The notes: generated by a model not told the origin, from the sequence alone. A DNA stretch of 64,000 nucleotides from Epiperipatus broadwayi (GCA_028023455.1 JAQFVV010012394.1:32702885-32766884); one strand, 5' to 3'; shown: positions 34,620 to 47,580, counted from the first letter of the stretch. Numbers and translations: made by a program.

Positions 34620-35860
34620 AGTAAATTGTTTATTCATTTAATACCTTTTTTAATTTTAAGCTTTGTTTTTTTTATAAGTTGCTTAATTTATGAGATATTT
34701 TGGGGTACTACTATCTGAGATAAAGTTTAACTGTTCATTATTTTAAATAGAGAATAGATATGTAATAGTGAGTTGAAATTATGGAAAAATATAAGACACT
34801 CCCCAAAACTATAGTAGATGTATGTGTTACAATTATAATTAATACCATCTATTCTTTTTTAAAAAGATGGAGGAAAATGTGAGATACTTCCCAATCTTTT
34901 GATCATTCTATTACGGTTGTACAAATTAAAAATATTTATTTTATGTTTGTGGTTTATTTAAATGCAGGAGAACACTTTGAAATATTTTCTCATACATTTA
35001 AAATGATTATTTAGAGAGATATTTTTCAAGGGATTTTTATATAATACATTTTGAGCTGTTCTGGATTAAAATTAGTGGAAGTAGCAAACATCGTTCACTT
35101 TTATTATAATCTCAAGACTAAGTCCTTTTAGAAACATATTTATACACGCAAATGTTAAAGAAAAGTGAAATTTAAATTTTATTTCAATACTCATACATTG
35201 AAAGTTTTGTTAAGGATTATAATCTAAAAATGTTAATATATTGTAGTCACATTTTGGGACATTTACTCACATTATGAATAATTCACATACAAAGAGTTCT
35301 TAGTGTTGAAATTTGTGTGAAAGGATACATCAAGGTATAAAGAGAAAAATAGTGTTGTGAGTTGTCATATTAAAAAATAATTTCTTTACATATAAGTGCC
35401 TCATAAAACCTTGCATAAAATATTAAATATGTGAAAATTTAAATTCCATTCAACATTTTTACCTATCCTTGAACATTAATAATCAATTTTGAAGTAAATA
35501 ATATTTATGAATTAATTTTAATAAGCCAAAATTAGTTTAGTTTTAAAAATTCAAGTAATTTTATGTGCATTAATTATTAATTATAAATAAAAGTATATAT
35601 GTGATTTGAGGAATATATTCCCAAGTACTAAATTAAACTGATATTCAATGATATCTAATGATCAACATACCTATTCAACTATACCTCATCATCATATGAA
35701 ACCATTTGTAAATGATTATAGCTATTCCAACATTATGAACAAGAGATAATAATGATGAGGAGGAGGGAAAGGAAAATAAACAGGAGATGAATTTGCAGTG
35801 GCTATATAACCCAGACAGTGAAACACAAATTCATCCATATATACAACATTCCCATTTATT
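34620..35860. other. Intergenic, no gene seen
   Basis: No coding signal, complete repeat family or RNA gene recognised. Confidence 0.45.
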
Positions 35861-35869
35861 ATTCTATTG

Positions 35870-36860
35870 ACTTAATATTTTGTAAAGCTGTCTTTAATAC
35901 TTTTTCAAAACGTTTTTTCTTTCTAAAATATTTCAATGATCATATTGTCTAACAATGGTCAGCCATATGTTCTCAATGAAATCTATCAATACTGTACTTC
36001 TTTATAATATTTTTGCAATAATTTTTATGATGTAAATGAAGTCACTCTCCTTCAAAAACCATATTCATATTGCCATAAAATATTTTTAGGAAGACTGGTC
36101 TCATTCATTTATTTCACATGTCCCATTCAATAAGAATGTGATTTTACAATACTGGTATTTATAATATAATATCATATCTAGAAATCTGAAAAATCATATT
36201 GATTGATCTGTTATGATTTACTGTATTTTCAAAAAGTTTACAGAGCAACTTTAAGTGAACTTATTTGAAAGTCTTTATATTATGATGACAGGAGTCCAAG
36301 TTCCATTCATTTAAAATAAAATGTTTAAACTACCAGTTCTATATGCAAATAAGTTAGTTGTGGAAGTAATATCACTGTGATGAAAAATCCTATCTTTTGA
36401 TTTGTTAAAAGCAGCAGAACCACATTGAAGTCTGTGTTGAATCTTAACTTCTAAGTCTGTCTTTTGATTGAAAAACTGCCATGGTATGTACATTGCATCA
36501 AATTCTCTTATTAATATCCATCCACACTAAACTTTGTTGAAGATTTTTCTTCCATCACTGGCTGATAAAGAACTTGAGATTTTGAGCACTAATTGCTAAT
36601 TCAAAGTTGGCTCATGAATCATACGCAGTTCCTAAAACTTTGAAATAAAATCATGATAAAATTTATATTAGCATGATGTATTTGCATTTTGCTTTGAAAC
36701 CATATAATGCTTTATTCTTTTGTAATGCGACGATTATGATTTTGTTACCATTTTTTTGGAAAAGAAGAAATGTAAGAAGATCAAGCACTGTAAATATATC
36801 ATAAATCTACTTCCTTAAATAAATTTTGAAAACTTGTGCAAGACTCTAATTAAGCTGATT
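35870..36860 (-). mobile_element. APE-type LINE, post-RT C-terminal copy
   Basis: Minus-strand order: the open stretch 36493-36311 reads NQKTDLEVKIQHRLQCGSAA, FNKSKDRIFHHSDITSTTNL, FAYRTGSLNILF. This is the EIENRIxKASAAFxKLKxRVF...TTKLxVYRAVVLxxLLYG block. Broken frames then give DRSIN, YDIIYKYQYCKITFLLNGTC and finally KNYCKNIIKKYSID. This is the same family as 13.2-15.0 kb. The YxDD box is not recognisable here. Confidence 0.8.
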
Positions 36861-36934
36861 GTAAACTAATACCAATATTTGGAACAGTGTGTTTTTGTGA
36901 ACATTATATTAAACAATAAAGTTTGCATAAGTCA

Positions 36935-37650
36935 GCAATAAGAAACAGGTAATAGCATTACAATTTTTAGTTGAGTGTCAGCTGTAACAAGGCCTTTCTG
37001 AATGATATATGATACTCTTAGAAGATCACAATAATATATATACCATTAGAAAACAGTCAACACTTAGACAATCCCAATATAGATAACAATCAACAATTTC
37101 AAACTGTTGTCAAGGCAACCTCCTTTTAGCAATAGAGATGGAACACCACCTCTATTAATGGTCTCTATAAATATATAACACATTAAAGATTGCAACTTGA
37201 TTACAGATATTGAAATTATTGATAGGAAGAAGTTTAAAGAAACCTTAAACAGGTAAATATAACCTGTTCTGGATTCAGACTAATAAATAGACAATTACAA
37301 CATTACACATTGCAATTATAATTTTTAAATTGCATCCAAAGTATTACTTAAATAATAAGTGTAATAATGCTCAAGCTAAATGGGTTTATAAGTAACCATT
37401 AGAAACCAATCAGCACTTAGACAATCCCAATATAAATAACAATTAAGAATTTCAAACTGTTGTCAAGGCAACCTTCTTTTAGCAATAGATGTGGAACCCC
37501 ATCTCTATTAATGGTCTCACATATTTATAAAGACACTAAAGATTGCAACTTGACTAGAGAGATTGAAATTATTGATAGGAAGAAGTTTAAATAAACCTCC
37601 TTAAACAGGTAACTACAACCTGTTCTGAATGCAGACTAATATATAATAAT
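36935..37650 (+). repeat. Two 240-bp direct repeats with X-box-like motif, family L
   Basis: About 37040-37285 and 37398-37645 are direct copies, sharing TTAGACAATCCCAATATA, CAAACTGTTGTCAAGGCAAC, ATCTCTATTAATGGTCTC-type phrases and GAAATTATTGATAGGAAGAA, and ending in a small AACAGGT...ACCTGTT hairpin. GTTGTCAAGGCAAC in each copy matches the inverted half-site pattern of an RFX X-box. The preceding block (AACAGGTAATAGCATTACAA, then CAGCTGTAACAAGGCCTTTC) recurs at about 37782-37885 and 39112-39195. Confidence 0.8.
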
Positions 37651-37694
37651 CAATAAAGTAAATCATATATAGCATTACATTGAGCTATTGGTAT

Positions 37695-37699
37695 ACTCC

Positions 37700-37786
<87 letters not shown>
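37695..37786. repeat. (TA)n microsatellite
   Basis: About 90 bases of TA repeat between the family L direct repeats and the next L-end copy. Its length is probably variable and uncertain in the assembly. Confidence 0.97.
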
Positions 37787-37788
<2 letters not shown>

Positions 37789-39195
37789 AACAAGTAATAG
37801 TTAGAAATACAGTTTTCAGTTGAGTGCCAGTTGTAACAAGGTCTTTTTTTAATGATATATGGTACTCTTAGAAGATCACAAGAACATACATGTATATATC
37901 AATTGTTATTAGAATAGTTTTTAATTAATGGACATTTTATTCATATATATATATATATAACAATAAAAGTAATAAATATAATGGTAATTAAATATTATAT
38001 ACAGTCTTTCAATCTGCAGAGATTCTTTTGGTTTATTCTTTAACCCTCTCAACTGCCATTAAATTCAAAAACATAAGGAAGAAAACATCATCAACTCAAA
38101 TCCCATGAATTACAAATTTTAATGTCAGCAGCTTGTCTATTAATTACATTCATTTTATTTGTATTTATTAAAATTGCCCCCTTCATCTTTGTTTTATTAT
38201 GGTTTCTCTTTTCATGAAGAATCATAACACTTTCAAGATCAAACTTAAATTTACATTTACATGTCCTTTCATGATCCAAGATTAAATAAAACGTCATTAA
38301 ATCATTATTATTTTTACTTTTCACATGCTTGTATAACAATTCATGCTCCTTTAATCTTTTTTCAATACTGCACCTATATATAATAATATAATTTACAAAA
38401 AAAAAAAAAGATATACAACATTATTTTCTATTTGATAGATATGACATTTTTTAGAATTATTCACTAATTTATTAATGTTATTTGAAACACAAAATGAAAC
38501 ATTAAACATATTTTTATATACTTCCTTAAAAAAAATTGAGCACTTGAAATATATGGAATAGATATCCATTTCTTATTATCAATCTTCAACTTCATTAAAT
38601 CATTATAAGTCTTTTTAAATTGATGTAAAGTATTGTTAATCTGTTCAATCTTATATTCAACTTCAAGTAATTCCTTAGCAAATATCTTAATATTTTTAAA
38701 TTTTTCAATACTTGACATCTTATGTGTAATTGGTTCTTTTGATTAACAATTTATATATCCTCCTTTTTGCAATGGTTTGATTATTAATTTTTTACTTAAT
38801 AAACTATTATCTCTTATAATAATTAAACACTTAATACTTTTGTTCAGTTCCTTTTTAATAGTTCATTTTAAGCCATTCAAATTATTTAACTCCTTTACAA
38901 GCAAATTTATAATATTGGTATTTTCACAAAAAAAAAAAACAATCATCCATGTACTTTTTGTAAATTGTAATATCTTTAAAAGTACACATATCTAAAATTC
39001 TACTTTCATACATAGACAGAAATAAATTTCAAACTTGTGCAACAACAGCCAGATCCATATATTTGAAAACATCTTTACTTTTTAATACATGTTCAATTAT
39101 ATATATATAACATTGAACAGGTAATGGTTACAATGACAAGGTTTGGTTGACTGCCAGCTGTAACAAGACCTTTTTGAATAATATATGATAATTGA
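37782..39195 (-). mobile_element. Penelope-like element with YMDD RT motif and LTR-like flanks
   Basis: Minus-strand element. Near 38960-38915 it reads DITIYKKYMDDCFF, an RT motif C whose Y-M-D-D lies at 38953-38942 with both aspartates intact. Next comes NIINLLVKELNNLNG. The open stretch 38718-38464 gives the linker between RT and endonuclease (ELLEVEYKIEQINNTLHQFK, WISIPYISSA). After a frame change comes NNINKLVNNSKKCHIYQ and IENNVVY, then IEKRLKEHELLYKHVK with an alpha-helical tail (38362-38091), resembling the R-L-K-E-H helix of the GIY-YIG nuclease. The GIY-YIG strand itself is eroded. The flanks 37782-37885 and 39112-39195 are direct repeats of each other (CCAG(C/T)TGTAACAAG) and may be the element's pseudo-LTRs. 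Frameshifts make it inactive. Confidence 0.72.
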
Positions 39196-39394
39196 TCCTG
39201 ATTCTTATAAGTTTTGAAAAATTTTTCACCATATTTACAGGTGTAGTAACTATTATGTGCTTTAGTAACAAATTGTACACTAAATTGGAATATACTTATT
39301 AATCAGATAATAAATAGCTTTTATTGAGTTTGTTCTCAATAATTTTGTTGTTGTTTTTATTTTATATTTGTAACTTAATAAATTATATTAATAA

Positions 39395-39700
39395 AAAAAT
39401 TATATCTCAACCCACTCTCACCCTCAAATCCTCAAATGGTGCTGATTTAGTATGCGCTCACGGCCGCCATTTTGAATTACAAGAACAGCTCAAACCACAC
39501 TGGAACATCCCACCGATAAATGACATCGATCAAAATGGCCATTTTTATAATAAAAAAAACCCACAGAAAAACCCAATTTTCGTAGTTATAAGAAATGAAA
39601 TCACGTGATTAAAATATTAAAACACAAATCGCAATTTTCATAGATAAAAAAAAAACCAAGTCATATGATTAAAATATTAAAACACAAATTTTTTTTTTTT
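39395..39700. promoter_or_regulatory. Candidate promoter region: YY1-like and E-box motifs, CpG-rich
   Basis: GCTCACGGCCGCCATTTTGA (39457-39476) contains GCCGCCATTTT, the reverse complement of the YY1-type AAAATGGCGGC. A second ATGGCCATTTT is at 39535-39545. CACGTGATT follows near 39602, inside a two-fold repeat of about 65 bp (CGTGATTAAAATATTAAAAC, then ATATGATTAAAATATTAAAA). CpG density exceeds that of the surrounding DNA. YY1 sites of this form often sit near transcription starts in animals. The plus-strand open stretch 39324-39608 overlaps but looks non-coding. Confidence 0.3.
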
Positions 39701-41560
39701 TAATATTTCAAAAATTAATTTTGGCTTTTGAATATATCTCAATTTAGACATGTGGCTCTTACAGATATGAAGTTTGGCCAATCCTACTTTATAGTATTCA
39801 ACCCATTAACCACACTTTGTAAATTGTTTATCATATAAAAATGCATAACAAGAAAGATCTTAAAGAACATTCTGAAATATACAGTGATTTAATAAAATCG
39901 ACATAACAATATATACAACTTGCTATTTATAAACAGTTTTCGTTACTGTTGTAAAGATGTTTAAATATTATATATGTCATATATACAAAACATCCCACGG
40001 TTCATTCATACTTATCTTTATAATATATAAATATAGTACATTCAAATATTAAAAAAAACTAATTAGTGAAAATAGTAAGTTTGTCTATAAATATACACAC
40101 ATATCCCAATGTCGGAGAATAATTTACTAGGATAAAATTTGATAACTATATAATTTCTTTCAAAAGTTTTCATTGATAATATATAAGAATGTTTGGTTCA
40201 TTCAGAGGTTTTAATTTTTACAACCACCGTTGACACTACATATTTGTTCTTCTTTCCATAATCATTTAAACATCTTGAAACAATTTGCCAAAAAATTTGG
40301 AACCGATCCAGCGAATTTAATATCTAGTATACCTCTTGCTGAGAATTTTTAATTACCGCATTTTAAAAATGAGTTTTATAACTTTAAAATAAACAATTTC
40401 TTTGTTAAATAGAAAAATAAATAAAATAACTTAATTTTATTCAAGTTAAATATAAAATCAAGATCTTAATAGCACCAGGAGGTCTTATCTTGTTTTTATT
40501 AAAATATTTACCCCACATTCTCTAGCAAATGAATAAGCATATAATCCGTTCACAGAAAAATATCTCTTTATTTCAAGACTTTGAGCATCTTTATAGACAT
40601 TCCCGAAAAGCAAAATATATACAATACACCGGAATAGTAAAAAAAAAAAAGATCCGGTAAATAGATGTTATAAATTAAAATAATTTTATATCTACAAATA
40701 AAATAAACATAAGAAATAGCTTTTATAAAAATAAATGAATAACATATATAGAACTTCGTTTGAGTGGTATTACATATCTCGATATTACATAACTTCAATA
40801 ACAATGTATAAATTTGTTTAAAAATTAATGACGGTTTTATTTTATAATTAGAATATAAACTGCAGAATTACTTAATCCTTATTACATAATCAAAAATATG
40901 ATATATTAAATCAAATTACTTATTTTATACTAAAAAAAATTGTATGCATATAGGTTCAATATCCTAGATCGAGTATTCATAGACAATATTCACAATATAA
41001 GCTCGCATATAAAGGATATATAGCGTCATAGGAATTAGAATTATTACGATCTGCGACGTATAAACCAATTATATTTTTAGAAGATTAAAATCAAAGATAG
41101 GCTACTGCTACTCTGTGATCTAATAAAGAAGATTTGTGTTAGCAAACCTATTTTAAAGTTTTTTTCTTTTTTTTTAAAAAAAAATACAGGATCTAAACAT
41201 GTGTTTGCTTTTTGTTCTAACACCTATCTTTGTATAATATGAATAAATACGCACATACTGAGTGAATTTTTTTAAATATATGTTTTGTAAATTAAGAATG
41301 ATTTAAGAACATCTTATATCTGCAAAGTAAACAAATAAGCAATAATATAATTAAAAGAATCTGTGCAGGATTAAAAAAACAATTTTAATCATATACTGTT
41401 TCTTCTAGCATGTTATTCCGTTCCCGAAGATATGTAGACTAACTAGATAATCGGGTTATATATTATGATTAAAAAAGTCATAATCATCAATAATAGGAAT
41501 AGGTAAATGTTTTTTTGTTATTCTCCTTTCTCACTTTTTTTTTTCTCTAACTCTTCTCTC
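39700..41560. other. Lower-repeat, CpG-containing intergenic sequence
   Basis: No repeat family was recognised over 1.8 kb, unusual for this window. CpGs persist (GATCGAGTATTC, TAGCGTCATAGG, ACGATCTGCGACGTA). No convincing exon or long open frame. A short TTAGGG-like stretch (complement AACCCTTAACCCTAACTC) lies at 41580-41597. Confidence 0.5.
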
Positions 41561-41599
41561 TATCCCTAACCATAGCAATAACCCTTAACCCTAACTCTA

Positions 41600-42835
41600 A
41601 ATCTGAGAAATTCAGAGAGTTTTGATTATGGTGAAGTTCACTCAAAGTGCATTCAGCTTTTGGTTATAAAAAAGAAAGAACCCCATTTATTAGGCAGATG
41701 AACAAACATAGGCAAATTTGAATTACAAATGCAAACGAGAAAAAATCAATTTGTGTGTTACTGTAAAAAGATGATTGATTTTCACTCCAAACTGTTGTAA
41801 ATGGCATCTTTAAACCAACACCTATGTTACATAGTGGCATAGTTTACCCATATCACCACAGATATCATAAAATAGCTAGTATGTCTGGGCCATGAGTTAC
41901 AACATGCAATGTGATAGAGTGGTTTAAACTTCAACTCTTGATGTAGTAACAAACTAAATATTAAAGTTTTAGGATAAAACTGCCATTACAACATTTGAAA
42001 TGATTCATGACAGTGAAGCCAAGAGTCCCAGCAATGTTTTATAGTGGTTTGTATGATTTTTGTAGTGGAAGAATTATCCAGACTCATTTGTGTCTGAAGG
42101 TGTTTATGATGACTAATTAAACTATTTCACTACATGACAAGCTAACCTATGTCACTATATTACACATGCATTGACTTAAAAGATGGTGCTGCAGGGGACT
42201 TGAAGATAGAACCAGACAACTTTGCACTGGGATATGTATATATATATATATATATTAATATATATAAAAAAATTCCATGCCTGTATTTCTTCAAATCAAA
42301 ATACATAATATTATAATTAAATATTTATAAATACAGTAATTAGATATATGTAAAGTATAACTTTAAAATTTTTATTCACTTAGGAGCACTTTTGACTATC
42401 CTTGTAGTCTTTGTAAATTAACACTTTGAAAGGCTAACCCTCCCACAATTCTGTGATTTTAACATTTGTTGCCTGCCTGTTAATTAAGTCTTGTTTATAT
42501 TTGTAAATATATGCAAGTGTGTGTGATAAGAACAAAACTTGAATATATATATGTATTGCAAAGTCAAGCAATTCAGAAAAACTTTGGTACTATACAATAA
42601 AACCATAGATGTCCTTATTTTCTTTAATTTCATTTATTATGTATATATCTCTCATACCCTTAACTATTTTTTATGATAGTCTGAACATCATATTCTTATC
42701 CTAAACTGAACCAACTAGTAATGCTTTCACATGCTAAATCTTAGTTGAAGTTGGAATTTTATTTTTATTTAATACTCTTATCAACTATCTATTTGAGTGT
42801 GCATATATTTTATCTGTTATAGATAAAATAAGTAT
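41600..42835. other. Intergenic, no gene seen
   Basis: AT-rich sequence with a short (TA) stretch near 42236-42256 and no recognised repeat family or exon. Confidence 0.4.
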
Positions 42836-42839
42836 TTTA

Positions 42840-43450
42840 TTAGTTATCTCTATATCTGTATTTCTATTTATCTATGGCTGTATATTTATAAACCTACCTG
42901 CCTATCTATGTAGTCATGTACTTATCCATCTATGTGTATGTCTCTATTCCTCTTTTTATCTACTCATCATTTGTCCATCAAATCTTTCCACCTATCTGTC
43001 TATCATATACCCATCTATCTATGTACCTATTCTTTTTGTCTATCTATTTATCTAACTATCTAGCTAATTATCTATATCTACTTTTTGTCTATTTGTATAT
43101 GTTTGCTTGATTGCCTGCATATATTTGTTTATATGTCTGTCTATATGTCTATCTATATAGATACATATCCATTTATTTGTATGTATTTTTGTCTATGTGT
43201 CTGTATTAATATATCTATCTTTTTTTATTTGTTTATATACCAATCTATCTTCCTCTTTGTCTCTATCAGTCTATCTAACTATTTATCTATCTATTTTTCT
43301 ATATGCATGACTGTTTGCCTGATTGTCTACCTAATTTACTTATCTGTCTATGTCTGCTTAACTTTCTATCTAACTATCTGTCTTGTATGTCTAGCTATTC
43401 ATCAATGTATACTTTCATCTATCTATTTATCTTATCTATCTATATTTTAA
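42840..43450 (+). repeat. Imperfect (ATCT)n-type microsatellite
   Basis: About 600 bases dominated by CTAT/ATCT/TGTC tetranucleotides (TATCTATC, TGTCTATC, CTAACTATC). The two long plus-strand open stretches here (42916-43110, 43085-43450) are Tyr/Ser/Leu/Ile-only products of the repeat and not genes. Confidence 0.95.
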
Positions 43451-43729
43451 ATTTAGGAGTCATTATTAGAAGTCATTTGTAAACAAGTAAAGCTATTATC
43501 ATTCTAAAAAAATGAATAAAAAGCTAAAATATAAAATAGAAGAAAACTGAGACAGAATTGCTACTGTTGTTGCTTTTTTTCTCAGTGATGAAAGTAGCTT
43601 TACTTGTTTAATAAATAAAAAATAAAAAAAACAGATACAAATATAGTTAGAAAAAGGTATATAAAAGAGTGGTTACATAATAAAATGAAAATTCAGGAGC
43701 AACATAGTGATAGGGGAAGGATACATATA

Positions 43730-44175
43730 AAAAGGGAATAGGAAGTGGAAAGGGGGTGTAGTCCTGGCCAAGAAAAGTCTTTGGTTGCAAGTCCAAGATG
43801 CACATCTTCTTTGAGCTAGCAACCACATGGGTCACAAACATTTAAATGGCTGAGTCATATGACAGAGGCTGAGAGGATGGCAGTTGGAGGATTTCCCAAG
43901 TGTCTGTGAGGAGTGGAGGTGGGGCAAGTTTGGTATCTCTGGTTTTGAGAGAGTGAGTTAGGTCCAATAGTTTTTGATTTGCTGAGTGCAGTCTCTGGTT
44001 AAAAATAATATCGGAGTAGCCAGAGTTCGTAGATGAGGAAAACTGACAATTGCAAAGACCCCTGTTCCTATGAATTCTTGAAGGTTGAAGATGGTGTTTC
44101 TGTGTGAGGAAAGGCAGGAGTTGATGACACGTCTCATTCCAAGCAGAAAGGGACATTTGAGTAGGAAGTGCTGGA
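43730..44175 (-). other. GC-rich block of unknown origin, possible LINE tail
   Basis: This stretch is far less AT-rich than its surroundings, and a minus-strand frame is open over 44156-43842. A neighbouring frame reads KCPFLLGMRRVINSC-like and HRNTIFNLQEFIGTGVFAI-like segments. These resemble the H...L..CP tail found at the end of some non-LTR pol proteins (inference, no diagnostic domain). Flanking DNA is a microsatellite on one side and plain AT-rich sequence on the other. Confidence 0.35.
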
Positions 44176-44199
44176 TGGTAATATAGTTAAATAAATAAC

Positions 44200-46960
44200 T
44201 AATCTAATTGGACTAATTAAAATTGAAAAATGATTATGGTATGAAAGGCTCAGAGCATTCTAGTTGCCCTTAAATCATTTTGGTGATGGAAGACAGTAAA
44301 ATAAACTAAATAAAAAGAGACAAATGAAAGAATAATCGATGAGTAATTCTTTTATAAGTGTTTTTATAATAGTTATTAGTCTATTGAGTTTTACAAAGTG
44401 GTAAATTAGATTATATATTTCTTAGTGTGTAATACACATGTAATAATTATGTTCAGTTGTTGTTTTTAAAATTTTAAAATTAAGTCCACCAATGTTGTAA
44501 GAATTGGTTAGTTTTAGAAAATGTCAGTCACATATAACCAATTTTTGTGCTGGAGGAAAAAGACCCCTCAATCTTTTTGAATGTTTAAATAATCTGTAGT
44601 TGCCATGTATTCAAAATAGTTTGATGAATGAATTATGATATGTTTGTTTTAATTTTTAAAAAATCTTTGGATTTTATCAAAAAAGTTGATTCCTTCAAGA
44701 ATGAGACATGAATGAATTTGATCACATGACATTCATCCATTCCCCCAATTATTCAGTTCTTATGCTTATGGTGTAACATTTAATATTTATTTATATAGCA
44801 TATGGATGTTTGACAGCATATCTATTAGCAAAATATCGTAAAGAAATCTGCAGAAATTTAACCAGGAAATAGATTCTTCCATAGCTTTATTAAGACCTTT
44901 GATTCTGCGATTGTAACCATAAATTTAAGTTCCATTTATGAAGAAGATGATCTCAGTGATCATGGGTTGTCCTGAATCTTCTGATGAGACTTTGATTATA
45001 TTTGGAAAGTTCAAAATTCAAATGGCTTCATTATTGAATCTGGATAATGAAGTTTATTTGAAATATCATAAGAGTTTAATTTTTATACTATAATCTTTAA
45101 TTGTAGATTTTTGGCTGAACATTCAAAAGATGGATCATGATTTGAGAAGTTTTAAATAGTGAAGCTATATATTGAGTTATTGACAAGTCTAATGTACTTA
45201 ACAGTTTTTATGTCTTTTCTGTGAAGAAACTTTTCTTTTGACATCTGGTGGAAAAATATAGTGAAAGAGTAGACTTGAATTTCATCAGCAGAATATGTTA
45301 CTGCTAAAGAAACTGTTCTTAAAGTATTTGCATCATAAACTCAAGAAGTGTCATCTAACATTGTAAAGAGATTATTGCTAAAAATTAATTTTGATTTGAT
45401 CATAGATAAATAAGAAAATTAAATTTTATTATGAACCAAGGTTATTACTAAATATGTTGGGTGAAAATGTGTTTCATTTTTTTTATAGCAAAGAGCAGTC
45501 ATAACATAATACCTTTGGCTTTGAAACTAGAGGCCAGTCATAAACTGATCCATAACAAATTGTTTTGGAATACCCTAAAATGTTACAAAAAAATAATTAT
45601 TTGTTTCATGTTTGTTTTATGATATCAATTGGTCTCTCTGAGTAATCACTCAATGTTGACTTCAGATATTTTTATCACAGTTTATTTTCCAATCTTTATA
45701 TGTTTAGTGAAAATATGATCACATGATTTGTCATTGGGAAATCATGTAACGTTTGAGTGCTAAAAGTTACAATACAAAGTTTCAATCCATGACTTTTAGC
45801 TCTTACATCTGCCATTTCACAGCAATAAACAGTTCAGGATATTATATATCTTATATACCTTGAGTATTACATACTAATGATTCTGCCAAAACCTTTTTAA
45901 ATGCGGAAAATTATGTTAATTGTTTTGAAAAGCTCATAATTTAACATTTATTTTCTGTCAGATATCTCAGATTTATAATCTATACATGTAAACATGTTAT
46001 AATGGCAGTCTTGTACTTTATAACTTATCTAGAGACCTCAGTTAATTAAAATCATTAATTAATTTTTTTAGTAAGTAAAAATTTAAAAGGAAATCATTGA
46101 AAGAATCAATAATACTTTAGGTAGAGGATTTCACAGATCAGTAATAATGCTGTTAAAATAAAAAAACATTTTCTCCAATCCATTTCCTCCAATCCATGTT
46201 ATAAAATGGTATATAATTTTGTATGTATGTATATATTATTATTAATTACATAAAGATTACAAATAAAAAGTTATTATACTACGAACAGACCATTATTTTA
46301 ACTTTTTCTAAACATAACTGGGCTATCTTAAATTAACTTTACCTGTCATATTTTATGTTTATGATGTTGTTCGGTTGGTATTTGATGGTTGTATTTCAAA
46401 ACAACTTTTTGTAATCTTAAAATTAAACAATAATTATTACAATTAGGCTTTAATCTTAAGACATATTGTATAATAGTTAAGCCTTTTCTATTTTTACTAT
46501 AGGTCTGAAATATTTCTGGAAAGCCTTTAAGAAGTAAATTTAAATCTTTTTACTTAAAGATTCTAAAAGACTAAAGATAGTTTAATATTAGTATTCTTTT
46601 AATTTTATACTAAAATTACATCTTAAATTTAATGAGAAATATATGCCAAGAAGTGTAAAAAAAGTGAGCAATATTTAAATAATATATATATAATGACTAG
46701 TTTTAGAAACTACAAACAACACTCTTAGTTTGCTATTGATAAGGTTGTATATATTTTTAAAGATTTCTGAAATACAGTTCAACACAATCAGATTTTTAAA
46801 GGTAGGGCACACATAACTCATCAAATGTTATATACTATTCATTCATATTTACTTAATGTACCTTACACATATTTATTTCTATAAGGAATAATTGTTTAGC
46901 AAATGGTCATTTGCAATAATTAGTTATAATTGTAAATTTATTTAACGCACATTGATTACG
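44200..46960. other. Intergenic, no gene seen
   Basis: Nearly 2.8 kb in which I recognise no exon, RNA gene or listed repeat family. Some plus-strand stretches around 44900-45100 translate without stops for 30-40 codons, but nothing is diagnostic. Confidence 0.4.
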
Positions 46961-46964
46961 TAAG

Positions 46965-47085
46965 TAATATTTACTAAGACAATAAACCTAAAGCTTGTGC
47001 GGTTGTGCTTAAGACCTGTAGAGGTCTCTACTTTCGCATTTTTAACCGCACAAGCTTTAGGTTTATTGCTTTAGTAAATAATTAG
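46965..47085. mobile_element. Short inverted-repeat element, family N (best copy)
   Basis: Ends ATATTTACTAAGACAATAAA with CCTAAAGCTTGTGCGGTT (46967-47005) and AACCGCACAAGCTTTAGG with TTTATTGCTTTAGTAAATA (47044-47081) are inverted copies of about 38 bp. Inside is AAGACCTGTAGAGGTCTCTA, a second small palindrome. At about 120 bp it has MITE dimensions. Related copies at 21435-21535 and 57737-57830 keep the inner palindrome and the right end but not the left. Confidence 0.82.
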
Positions 47086-47580
47086 TTATTAACAATATTT
47101 AAGCAATTATTAATCATTTTATGTTAGGTTAGATAATATATTTTCTTTAAAAACTTTGTATATAGTTTCACATTGTTTAAAAGTCATATGCCTATGGTAT
47201 ACAGTATATTAATACATTACAGTTATATCTCATTCATGATGAATGAGATAATGAAACGCCCTCTATTAACTTATGAAGCGCCTTCTATTAACTTATTGTT
47301 ATTCTGAACCGTGCAATACAGTAACACAGGACTTATAAGACTAAATTCAAAAGAACTGGTGTTGTGAACTTTGCACTGTGTTACTTCATAATTTATAATT
47401 TGGCTATTATATAATATCTTATAACTTAATTGAATAATAAGTTAATGTAGGATTATTCCAATTATCTTATTCTTAATAATTACTTTCTACATACATGTGG
47501 GATAATGTCTCTTTTTTAAAAGTGTTCCTGCAAATAATTTGTTTTACATTTCAAATATATGATCATTAAATTTTTATTAG

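Noticed and set aside
41580-41597. Interstitial telomere repeat
   Set aside because: Only about two to three imperfect CCCTAA units are present, too few to call a telomeric tract.
42916-43450. Two overlapping plus-strand ORFs (64 and 121 codons)
   Set aside because: They are translations of the ATCT-type microsatellite, consisting almost only of Tyr, Ser, Leu, Ile, Phe and Val.
44870-45300. LINE RT remnant on the plus strand
   Set aside because: A KTFDS-like string suggested an RT motif A, but no neighbouring RT motifs could be found.
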